Shown here: in pieces, positions 1-8,900 of the stretch | Layout of the letters: each line of letters starts with the position of its first letter | Position numbering within the stretch: position 1 is the stretch's first letter | From: Campylobacter lari | GTDB lineage: Bacteria; Campylobacterota; Campylobacteria; Campylobacterales; Campylobacteraceae | Reading direction: 5' to 3' | DNA: 64,000 bases | Assembly: GCF_001017575.1 (NCBI RefSeq) | Contig: NZ_CP011372.1 | Coordinates: 1,426,001 to 1,490,000 of the forward strand | Notes under the pieces: model-generated | What the model saw: only the letters and a program-made list of their open reading frames with translations | What the model was told of the DNA's origin: nothing | Databases searched by the model: none | Program-made: the position numbers and the translations under genes

Positions 1-619
1 TTGGTGTTTTTACCTTAGCTAAATGATAATTTTCATTTGCTTCTAAGATCATGTATTGACCTTGTTTCCATTGCTTTAGCTTATAAGATCCTGTTCCTAT
101 AGGCATTTGATTAAATTTAGTGGTGTTTAAATTTTCTTTTTCAAGCAAGTGTTTTGGTAAAATCCCTACACTCAAAGCGTCTAAAAATGCAGGAAAAGGC
201 TTTGAAAGTGTGATAGACAAGTGATAATCATCGATGATTTTTACTTCCTTAACCGCATCAAAATTTACTTTTGAAGGTGAATTTAGCTTCTCATCTTTTA
301 AAGCATTTATACTAAATTCCACATCTTTAGCACTAAATTTAGCCCCATCATGCCATAACACATCATCTCTTAAAGTAAATTCATAAACAAGCCCATCCTT
401 GCTAACTTTCCAAGAACTAGCAAGATCAGGCGCTAAGTTCATATTCTCATCAAAGCGTGTAAGCCCTGAAAACACAAGAGCAATCGCCACATCGTGATCT
501 TCACTAAAAAGAGGATTAATACGCTCTGGTTCATTCTCCACTGCTATAACAATCGTATCTTTTGGCGTAGCAGCAAAAAGATTTAAAGCACAAAAAAGCA
601 TTAAAAAAAATCGCAACAT
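1..619 (-). CDS. nikZ: Periplasmic nickel/peptide-type ABC transporter binding protein, 3' end outside window
   Basis: The minus strand reads open from an ATG at 619 to the window edge (about 206 residues). It begins with a signal peptide (MLRFFLMLFCALNLFAATPK), followed by the N-terminal lobe of a family 5 extracellular solute-binding protein: VENEPERINPLFSEDH, LVFSGLTRFDEN, YEFTLRDDVLWHDG and PIGTGSYKL are typical. The protein would deliver its ligand to an inner-membrane ABC permease in the periplasm. From memory it is close to the C. jejuni protein called NikZ (Cj1584c), a nickel-uptake binding protein. Family 5 also carries peptides, so the substrate is an inference. The C-terminal part and the permease genes lie to the left of the window. 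Confidence 0.8.
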   Translation of the reverse strand, partial: MLRFFLMLFCALNLFAATPKDTIVIAVENEPERINPLFSEDHDVAIALVFSGLTRFDENMNLAPDLASSWKVSKDGLVYEFTLRDDVLWHDGAKFSAKDVEFSINALKDEKLNSPSKVNFDAVKEVKIIDDYHLSITLSKPFPAFLDALSVGILPKHLLEKENLNTTKFNQMPIGTGSYKLKQWKQGQYMILEANENYHLAKVKTP

Positions 620-660
620 AATTTTCCTTTCTTTTGAAATAAATTTTAATTATAGTATTT

Positions 661-2603
661 TTAATCATAAGCTTTAGTAAAAATTTCATTTTTATCATCA
701 AATAAAAGTTGCAAATACCTCTCATATTGCTTTAGTATATCTACGATGATTTCTTGTTCATTTAAATACTCTATATTATAACCATTACGCGAATCAGCAA
801 AGAAAGTCTGTGGCTCAAAAATAAATTCTTTAGAATAAGTTGGCATAAATTTATCATCGATTATGCTTTGACTTGCTTGTTTTTTTACCACTTGCACTCC
901 ATAGATAAAATCTTTTGCAAATTCTTTTTTTATAATCAAACTTATGCTTGATTTTTCTTGAACAATTTGTGTTTTTAAGCCATAGTTTTTTAGACTTTGA
1001 TCAAGCAACTCCATAGCATTTTTAACTTTAGTATTTAAGAAATTTTGTATGTCTTGTTCTTTACTTTGTTTTAAAATTCTAGCTAGTCTTTCTTGCCAAA
1101 ATTCCCCTGAAAAATACACACTACTTTGACTAAGCTTAGTTAAAGAGTAATTTACATCTACGATTAAACCTTTAAGCAGTGAAAAACACATCAAGCAAAG
1201 CAAAAAAGCAAAAGGTAAGGCCACTATCATAGTGATACTTAAAATCGCTCCCAAACCACCTGAATACAGCAAAGAAGTAGCTAAAAGTGCAAGTATAAAA
1301 CCCCAAAGGATATTTTGCCATTTATATGGCTCATGAGCTCCGCCACTGCTTAAAGAATTTAACACAAATATCCCGCTATCTGCTGAAGTGATAAAAAACA
1401 AAGCTAAAACCAAAAGCGCAAGCAAAGAGCTAAAATAAGAAAAAGAAAAATTTTGTAAAAAATAAAAAAGCAAACTTTCAGGTGCTGAAGTAAAAGGACT
1501 TAAGATATCATTGAAATTTAAAGCACTATTACCAAAAATGCTAAACCAAAGTATATTAAAACTAGTAGGCACCACAAGCACACCAAAGATAAATTCCCTT
1601 ATCGTTCTACCGCGAGAAATTTTAGCGATGAAAAAGCCCACAAAAGGCGCCCAACTAAGCCACCAAGCCCAATAATAAATAGTCCAGTTATTAAACCACT
1701 CTATATGTTCTTTTTCATAATAATAAGTCTTAAAACTCAAAGAAATTAAATTTTGCAAATAATTGCCAATATTAGAGCTAAATTGCGAAAGAATTTGAAT
1801 GGTGTTGGTTGAAAAAAGCACAAAAAGCATTAAACACACCGCAAAAACCAAATTTGCCTCGCTTAAAATTTTTAAGCCCTTTGTCAAACCGCTAATCGAT
1901 GAAAGCGTAGCTAAAGAAATGATGATGATTATAATCACGCTTTGTTCTAAAAAGCTTTGCTCGTTTAAAATACCTAAATTTAAAAAGCCAGCATTAAGCT
2001 GAGAAGCACTATAGCCAAGCGTAGTGCTAATACCAAAAACCGTGACAATCAAAGCTAGCATATCGACTAAATTTCCCCAAAAGCCATAAATTTTGTCTTT
2101 AAGCAAAGGGTAAAAAGCACTACGCAAGCTAAGAGGCATTTTATATCTAAAACCAAAATACGCCATAGCCAAAGCACACACCCCATAAATAGCCCATGGG
2201 TGAATTCCCCAGTGAAAGATAGTATGTAGCATAGCTTCTTCATCGCTTGTTTGCAAGGCTTTTTTATGTATAAGAGGTTCAGCCACACCAAAATACATAA
2301 GCCCCACACCCATACCCGTAGCAAAAAGCATAGCAAGCCAAGAAGTAAATTTAAAATGAGGTTTTTCATCATCATCGCCGAGCTTGATATCGCCAAATTT
2401 TGAAAGTGCGAGTGCTAGCATAAAACACAAAAAAAACTTACACTTAGTATATAAAACCATGAAAAATTTGCAAAAATCCCGCTTTTGATATGATTGATAA
2501 AATCATTTGTAAGCTTAGGTAAGAAAATACAACTAAGACTTAAGATGATTATGATGCTAATACTTGGAATAAAAACTGATTTTTTAAAACTTGTCTTTAG
2601 CAT
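661..2603 (-). pseudogene. BCCT family betaine/carnitine/choline transporter, split by a frameshift
   Basis: Two overlapping minus-strand frames together encode one BCCT transporter. The first runs from ATG 2603 (good ribosome site AAGGAG) through MLKTSFKKSVFIPSI and a first membrane helix, and stops at TAG soon after a run of eight T on the coding strand (plus-strand A8 at 2429-2436). The second carries the rest from FMLALALSKFGD to 661. One extra T in the run would join them into about 647 residues. Family signatures are clear: HWGIHPWAIYG and WWLSWAPFVGFFIAKISRG with about 12 membrane helices. A cytoplasmic C-terminal tail of about 150 residues resembles BetT-type choline carriers. The likely substrate is choline or glycine betaine for osmoprotection. 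It may be a pseudogene, a slipped-strand off state or a sequencing error. Confidence 0.85.
2429..2436. repeat. A8/T8 homopolymer at the BCCT frameshift
   Basis: Eight consecutive A on the plus strand (eight T in the coding sense). Nine would restore one continuous BCCT reading frame. This run is therefore the only visible cause of the break. Confidence 0.8.
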
Positions 2604-2674
2604 GGCACTCCTTTTTTGGATAATTTTCATTATACCATAAGCTAAAAACGAGCAAAATTTAAAAACCAAAAAAC

Positions 2675-2698
2675 AAAAAGGCTTTAATAAGCCTTTTG
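2675..2698 (-). terminator. Intrinsic terminator of the R-M/kinase/pentapeptide operon
   Basis: In the minus-strand sense AAAAGGCTT and AAGCCTTTT form a nine-pair stem with a four-base loop, followed by a T-rich tail. It lies directly after the stop codon of the pentapeptide gene and before the BCCT gene, so it closes the three-gene operon. Confidence 0.7.
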
Positions 2699-2700
2699 AT

Positions 2701-2738
2701 TTAGCTTGGCACTATGGAGTTTTTACGTGCGGTTTTTT
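2701..2738. repeat. 38-bp direct repeat, copy 1
   Basis: This copy covers the last codons and stop of the pentapeptide gene. It matches 4745-4782 in the same orientation with one mismatch (position 8: g here, a in the other copy). The core is ACTATGGAGTTTTTACGTG. It is read in a different frame from copy 2, so protein-level selection cannot explain the identity. Confidence 0.9.
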
Positions 2739-4728
2739 GAAGTGAGAATATCACTAAAGCTACAAGTATAAAATATACCACCGATAAACTAAGTAGTAAA
2801 GGATAAGTAGCATTAGTGTCTTTTTCTAAAAAGCTTCCAAACACAGGAAGCATTAAACTAGGTTTTGCAAGTAGCGTAAAAATACAAACTATATAAGAAA
2901 TACCAATGATGATTTTTCTTATAATTTCTTGCTTATCATCAAGTAAAATAAATTTCAAAGCAAAAAATACAAAAAGACTTATAATAGCAACATGTGTATA
3001 CAAAGCTACTAAATCTAAAAAATTAAAAATCACATAAAAAAAGCTACCAAAAATATATAAATTAGTAAAAATATTGAAAGAAAGTATCGGTAAAACTATA
3101 AATAATAAAATCAATATATAAACAAAATTGTTTTTTATAAATTCATCTAGCTTGCCACTTTCTTTGTTTATATTTAAACCAAAAATATTATAAGTCGTTT
3201 TATTATGTTCTTTAAAGATATAGCTTTCGTTAGTATCTACTTGAACGATGTGATATTTTGCATTATTTTCTATGCTAGGTTGTTTAAATTTATCAAGCAC
3301 AAAAGAAAAAACGCTAAAAAGCATGATGATTATAAGTAGATTATGAAATACCTTTAGCAAGTCTGTATGATGATCACAAAGTTTACGATAAAAAACAAGT
3401 TGCCATTTGTCTATCCATTCTTTAGAAAATTTCTTGGGCTTTTTCTCTTCTAGTTCTATCTCTTTATAACAAAGCTCATATTTATGAAACTTTGAAGCTT
3501 CTAAAAGATTGTTATCTTTTATCAATGCATTTTTAAGAACTCTAAAAGAATCTCTAAAATCATTTGCAAATTTATCTAAAGATTTTTGATATTGTTCATT
3601 TTCATCTTTATTAAAATCTTCATATTCTTGTTTGATTCTTTCTTGTAAATCATCAAAAGTAAAATTTAAAGTTATATTTAAAGCATTAAAATTATCTTTC
3701 AAAATTATTTGAGAAAAATTTGGAACCATATTAAAAGTAGACCCATAAAAAGAAGCAGGTTGGTTAAAACTACAACTATAAATTTTCACATCAAAAAAAT
3801 TGCAAAATACAAAATACACACCTTTATTAAAAACACATGTTCCAAATGTTAAGTTTTTTATAGTTTTATTTTCAAAAGCAATTACTTGGTTAAATTCGCA
3901 ACTTTTAAACGATATATTTTTTGATTTTAAGAGATTATCTTCTATGTCAACCTCTTCAAAAACACATTTTTCAAATTTTATATCTTTTTGCGTAAAATTA
4001 TCTTCACTCAATGAGATTTTTTTTAGAAATTTAGTACCATTAAAAACAACTTCATCGCGAAAAAACAAACTATTTATATCTTCATCAAATGTAAAATTTG
4101 TAAAATTTACTCTTTTCTCAAAAATACACTCAGAAAAAATATCATAATCGTTGTTTTTTAACTCTGCATCAGCAAAATCAACTTCTTCTTTAAAATTACA
4201 TCCAGAAAAAGATGCTTCTTTGAGAATTTTCATACAAGAAAAATTAGTATTTTTATCAAAATTACAATCACAAAAAGATAGAGATTTAAATTCAGACATA
4301 TTTAAATCAATTTTATCTTTGATATCACAATTCTCAAAAGAAAATTTTTGAAGCTCCAAACCATTTTGTAAATCAATTTTTTTAAAAATACAGAATTTAA
4401 ATTCAAAATTATACTTCACAAAAATAGTATGTATATTTTCTTTATCTTCTAAGTTTCCAAAACTCGATACAACATCTATTTCTATATCATCAATATACAA
4501 TTTATCCTCTTCACTACCTTCTATGGCGATAGTGAAAATACGATCATCATTTAGCGCTACTTTATCCTCGGATATCTTTAAAGCATTTGCTATTATACTT
4601 TTAATTTCCCTATTTTTATTTTCATCATCTTTGCTTTGATTTTCATCATCTTTGCTTTTATAGTGTTGTTTTTGTTCGCAACATTTCTCTAAGGTATGAA
4701 GTATTTTTTCAAGTGTTTTTTCCATCAT
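2701..4728 (-). CDS. Membrane-anchored pentapeptide-repeat protein of unknown function
   Basis: The protein has 675 residues. Residues 1-100 are charged and include a doubled SKDDEN motif. Residues about 105-345 contain many degenerate pentapeptide-like turns (FENCDI, FCDCNF, FSGCNF, FKSCEF), which in this family fold as a right-handed quadrilateral beta-helix. A helical linker with LKNALIKDNNLLEASKF (about 398-415) is common between such repeats and membrane domains. About six hydrophobic segments follow (roughly 462-480, 535-552, 556-572, 575-597, 603-622, 643-664). The start is ATG 4728, or the next codon, behind AGGAAGA. It is the third gene of an operon, 38 nt after the kinase stop. Its last codons lie inside a 38-bp repeat shared with the kinase 3' end. 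The membrane location and operon suggest an effector or sensor, which is inference. It is unlike Qnr proteins, which lack membrane helices. Confidence 0.75.
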   Translation of the reverse strand: MMEKTLEKILHTLEKCCEQKQHYKSKDDENQSKDDENKNREIKSIIANALKISEDKVALNDDRIFTIAIEGSEEDKLYIDDIEIDVVSSFGNLEDKENIHTIFVKYNFEFKFCIFKKIDLQNGLELQKFSFENCDIKDKIDLNMSEFKSLSFCDCNFDKNTNFSCMKILKEASFSGCNFKEEVDFADAELKNNDYDIFSECIFEKRVNFTNFTFDEDINSLFFRDEVVFNGTKFLKKISLSEDNFTQKDIKFEKCVFEEVDIEDNLLKSKNISFKSCEFNQVIAFENKTIKNLTFGTCVFNKGVYFVFCNFFDVKIYSCSFNQPASFYGSTFNMVPNFSQIILKDNFNALNITLNFTFDDLQERIKQEYEDFNKDENEQYQKSLDKFANDFRDSFRVLKNALIKDNNLLEASKFHKYELCYKEIELEEKKPKKFSKEWIDKWQLVFYRKLCDHHTDLLKVFHNLLIIIMLFSVFSFVLDKFKQPSIENNAKYHIVQVDTNESYIFKEHNKTTYNIFGLNINKESGKLDEFIKNNFVYILILLFIVLPILSFNIFTNLYIFGSFFYVIFNFLDLVALYTHVAIISLFVFFALKFILLDDKQEIIRKIIIGISYIVCIFTLLAKPSLMLPVFGSFLEKDTNATYPLLLSLSVVYFILVALVIFSLQKTARKNSIVPS

Positions 4729-4744
4729 TTCATCTTCCTATATT

Positions 4745-4782
4745 TTAGCTTAGCACTATGGAGTTTTTACGTGCGGTTTTTT
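4745..4782. repeat. 38-bp direct repeat, copy 2
   Basis: This copy spans the kinase stop codon (4767-4769) and the gap before the pentapeptide gene. It has one mismatch to 2701-2738. The two copies bracket exactly the pentapeptide gene, as expected if that gene was gained or can be lost by recombination between them. Confidence 0.9.
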
Positions 4783-5942
4783 AAAAAAGAAACAAAATCT
4801 TTTCTTAAATCATTTAAATTTTTATATCTATTCTCTATATTTTCATCAGTTGCTTTTTGTAAAAAGTTGCATGTAGCTTTTTCCATATTTGTTTTTCCAG
4901 TGGCTACAAAATACAAAACTCTACTTAAAGCATAAATTTCATCACTTGTATCATAGTTTTTAAAACCCTTTTTTTGTAATCTAGAAATTTCATTTAAACT
5001 TCCTTTTACTTCTGTATTTTCACTTGTTAATTGACTATCAATCTCTTTTATAAGCCCAAAATCTGAAATTTTTACTACAGGATAAATATCATCGTATATC
5101 TTTAATAAAATATTTTTAAAGCTTATATCTCTATGTAATATTTTTTTATTCCATAAAATTTCAATACCTCTAATTATTTGACAACCTAAACTAATTTTTT
5201 CATCAATCAAAAGTTTGGAATTATTTTGATTTATATATTTTTCTAAAGTAAAATCAGCATATTCCATAATATATTCATTTCTATTTTTATTTAAAGAATA
5301 TACTTTTAAAATATAAGGATTATTTATATTTTTCATTGTTTCAAATTCTTTTAAAAATCTTTCAATTTCTTTAGTGTTTGCATTTTCATTTAATCTTTTT
5401 AAAGCAAAATCACATTGATAAAATTCATCATAATATTTAAATACTTTCGCATAAGAACCGCAACCAATATTTTTTAATTGATACTCTATATTAGTTTTTG
5501 AATTTTTAATAAAATCTGATTTTTTAAATATAGGAATAACTTCATATATTCCTATTTTTTCCATACCTTCAGGAAGTTCGCTACCGTAACTAGATTGTAA
5601 AAATTCTAAACATTTATTAAATATTTGATTATAATACCTATCTATTTCAAAAGACAATTCACTATTTTTTAACTCTTTTTCTAATTGTTTTGCTATTTCT
5701 ATACTTTCTTTTAATCTTCTACTATTTTCTGCCCAATAATGTCTAATACTTGTTTGAGTGACCGGAAGTCGCTCATTCATTGCTTTAAAATCTTTAATAA
5801 TTTCACTATGTAAAGTTGAAAAAATAATCTGCAATTTTTTATCACAAATACTATCATATAATTCACTATATGCTAAAGTTTTTTTATAATCAATTGCTTT
5901 ATAAGCAATCTCAATAGCATTTCTTACTAAATCCATTTTCAC
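4767..5942 (-). CDS. Eukaryotic-type Ser/Thr protein kinase with N-terminal helical domain
   Basis: The protein has 391 residues. Residues about 1-145 form a helical, charged domain that I do not recognise. Residues about 150-390 are a Hanks-type kinase with all key residues: glycine loop GCGSYAKVF (160-168), ATP-anchoring Lys182 in ALKRL, catalytic loop HRDISFKNIL with Asp272 and Asn277, and DFG at 294-296. It is predicted to be an active cytoplasmic kinase, since no membrane segment or PASTA domain is seen. The upstream R-M gene ends TGA inside the GTGA that starts this gene. The GTG at 5942 has AAGGA five bases upstream; ATG 5936 is an alternative. Such translational coupling suggests joint function. 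Kinases next to methylases occur in Pgl/BREX-2 (PglW with PglX), and stand-alone defence kinases (Stk2) are known. The assignment to defence is inference. Confidence 0.85.
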   Translation of the reverse strand: MKMDLVRNAIEIAYKAIDYKKTLAYSELYDSICDKKLQIIFSTLHSEIIKDFKAMNERLPVTQTSIRHYWAENSRRLKESIEIAKQLEKELKNSELSFEIDRYYNQIFNKCLEFLQSSYGSELPEGMEKIGIYEVIPIFKKSDFIKNSKTNIEYQLKNIGCGSYAKVFKYYDEFYQCDFALKRLNENANTKEIERFLKEFETMKNINNPYILKVYSLNKNRNEYIMEYADFTLEKYINQNNSKLLIDEKISLGCQIIRGIEILWNKKILHRDISFKNILLKIYDDIYPVVKISDFGLIKEIDSQLTSENTEVKGSLNEISRLQKKGFKNYDTSDEIYALSRVLYFVATGKTNMEKATCNFLQKATDENIENRYKNLNDLRKDFVSFLKNRT

Positions 5943-8900
5943 TTATTTCCTTCAATGATTTTTATTTCTTCTTCGTTTAGGTTGTAAAGTTTATAAACAA
6001 TAGAGTTTATTTTATCTTCTTGGGTTTTGGTGTCTGCTTTTTTGTCTTGTTCTTTTAAATTTAAAATCTCATCGACTAAGCTTATAAGCTCGTTTGCTAG
6101 TTTTTCATTTTTAGAATTTATTTTTGGTATAGGAAATTTTTCTACATATTGATTTGATAATAAAAAACCTTTATCTGAATATAAATGCCCGATATTTTTA
6201 AAATAATAAAATATCAAACTAGAATTTAAAAATCCCAAAAGATATTTAAGTTCATTTTTAGAATTTCCTACCATAAAAGCCATAGAATCCAATAAAACAC
6301 ATTCGTTTTCTAAAATAAAACTCGGTTCTTGGGTTACTCTTTGCCAGCCTATCTTTTCTTTTTCAAATTCCTCTAAATAAGCACAATTTCTAAGGTTATA
6401 AGGTGTTTTTCCTTTGTCAGTTCTTTTTTCTAAAGTTTTATAATACGGCTTTAAATGCTGTTTTAAGCTAGGGTATTCATCTATGTTTATCGCTTCTACC
6501 TTTTCTCCGCTTTTGCTTTTATAGCCATTGTGAGTGTTAATCACCCAAAGCCCTGCCCACTCATAACTATATCTTTTTATATCTCTACCGCGTAGCATTT
6601 TGCGTATGAGTTTGGCGGTGCGTTCTTTTTCGGCTTCATCTTTGCATTTAGCTAGAATTTCATCTCTTTTTTCAGTAGTGATAATAAAGGCTTCATTAAG
6701 CCCTGTTAAAATTCCACGATATATATTAAGCCCATGCCAGTCCTTAAGCGGAGTGCCGTGCTTTTCTATCTTTGCTTTTAGTGCGTTTGTGCTTTCATCG
6801 TTAAAAGTAAAGCTTTCTTTGCTTAAAGAGTTTTGTGCGATTTTGTTAAAATTTAAAATGCTTTCTATATTAAAGTCGTTTTCTTTTAAAAGCTCGGTGT
6901 TTGGGGCTAGGTATTTGAAGCTACTATCTTTAGTTTTTGCTTTTTCAAAGCTTAGTATGGAAGTATCTACCGTAGCACTATCAAAGACTTTTATACCATT
7001 TAGATCGATGTATTCTAAAAGTGTGGTATTTTTGAGTAAAAACTCTCTTAAAGCTTCTCCATAACCTGCTCTTGTGTATTTGTTTGAAGTGATGAAAGAC
7101 AAAACACCATTTTGCTTTAGCACATTAAACCCAAGCTCATAAAAGTAAGTATAAATGTCGCTTGTACCTTTATATACTTTATAGTTTTTGGCTAAATTTG
7201 GCTTTAGTTCTTTGATGTCTTCTTGTCTGATGTAAGGTGGATTGCCGATGATGAGATCAAACCCTTGAAAACTCCCGCCCTCATCAAGCACTTCACTAAA
7301 TTCAAAACGCCATTCAAAAGGATTTGCACTTTCTAAGTCAAATATACTCTCATAAAGCTTTTTAAGCTTTTTAAATTCTTTCTTAGCAGCACTTTCATCA
7401 AAGTCAAATTCAAACATATTTTTAGAGAAAAATACTCTAAAATTCTCATCTTTTTCATCTTGTGCTAAAAAATCGCCGTATTTTTTAGAGTATTCATTAG
7501 CGCCGTTGGTAAGTTGCTTGATCTCTTTGGCAAATTTGTCTTTTAAACAGAAATTTTTAAAAGATTCTTTGAGATTTTTGATCTCTTTTGCTATGAGAGT
7601 TTTATCGGTGTAAAAGCCTTCTTTGTAGTCTTTGACTATGCGTTTGTATTTATCCATGCGTTCTTTGATATTGGGGTAGTGAGAAAGGCTTTTGTGAATT
7701 TCAAAATAACTTATAAGAGAATTCCCGCATTTTATATTGATGTCGATGTTTGGTAGGGTTTTAAGATCATGATAGTTTGCATCATCAAAGCTTTCATAAA
7801 AGCTGTGTTTTAAAAGCTCTATCCAAAGCCTTAGTTTAGTGATCTCACATGAGTTTGGGTTGATATCTACTCCAAAAAGATTGTTTTCTATGATGTCTTT
7901 TTTACGCTCAAAAAGTTCTTTTTGACAAAGGTGGGTTTTGTCTTTGTCAAAATCAGGGCGTTTATACTCTAAAAACTGGCCTTTGTGATTTTGCACTAAA
8001 ATTTCATCATTTTGCACGCTTAGGTAAAAGTCCTCTTCAAACAAACCAAGCTCATAATGCACCATAAGCATGGCATTTAAAACTGAAACTAAAAAATGCC
8101 CACTTCCCACCGCAGGATCGCAAATGCGTATGGAATTTAGCAAGGCTAGTTTTTGTTCTTGAGGGATTTTTTCTTGGCGTAGCTGGGTTCTTAGCTCGCT
8201 TAGCTTGGTGGCATTTAGCTTAAAAGTATGGTTAAACTTATCAAGCACGACTTTTTCTATGCTTGCTTTACACATATATGAAGTGATAAAGCTTGGGGTG
8301 TAAAAACTGCCTTCTTTGTAGCCATTTAGCTTTTCAAAGACATTTCCTAAAACGCTTGAGTTGATGAGTTCTTTTTGCTTGATGAGTTCTTCACTTTGCT
8401 CATCTGCTCCAAAGTCAAAGCTGTCTAAAAACTCAAACAAATACTCTAGCAAACCTACTTTGCCTTTTTTGCTTTTGCCTTTGTCATCTTTTAACTGCGT
8501 ATGTGGGTGGTACTCTAGCAAAGCGTCATTTTCCAAAGTAGCAATTTCTAGTGTGGTTTTTTCGATGGCTTGTTTTTCAAAAAGCGATGAATTTAAATAA
8601 GGCAAATAGCTAAATTTACTCTGCGCTCTTGTGTGCTTTTCTTTAGCTAAGATATCAAAGAAAAGGTGTGAAAGGGTAGTAAAATTTGGAATTTTTTCAT
8701 AGTTTAGAAATTTAAGGGTTTTATCATCGTTGAATCTAACCAAATTTGACTCAATAAGCTTTAAAAATAAAATGCGATTTAGCCAAAGTATGATGAATTT
8801 TAGCACCTCTTCAAAGTCATGCTTTGGGAGTTTGCTCGCTATGAGATGATAAAGCGTGCCTTGGGCTTGTTTGCTTTGCTCACTTTGTGTGATGATAAAT

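Noticed and set aside
2701-4728. Qnr-like quinolone protection protein
   Set aside because: The pentapeptide part is degenerate and fused to six membrane helices; Qnr proteins are short and soluble.
6600-7064. 154-codon plus-strand frame
   Set aside because: It is antisense to the R-M gene, Ser/Leu/Phe-rich and without a ribosome site, as expected of a shadow frame.
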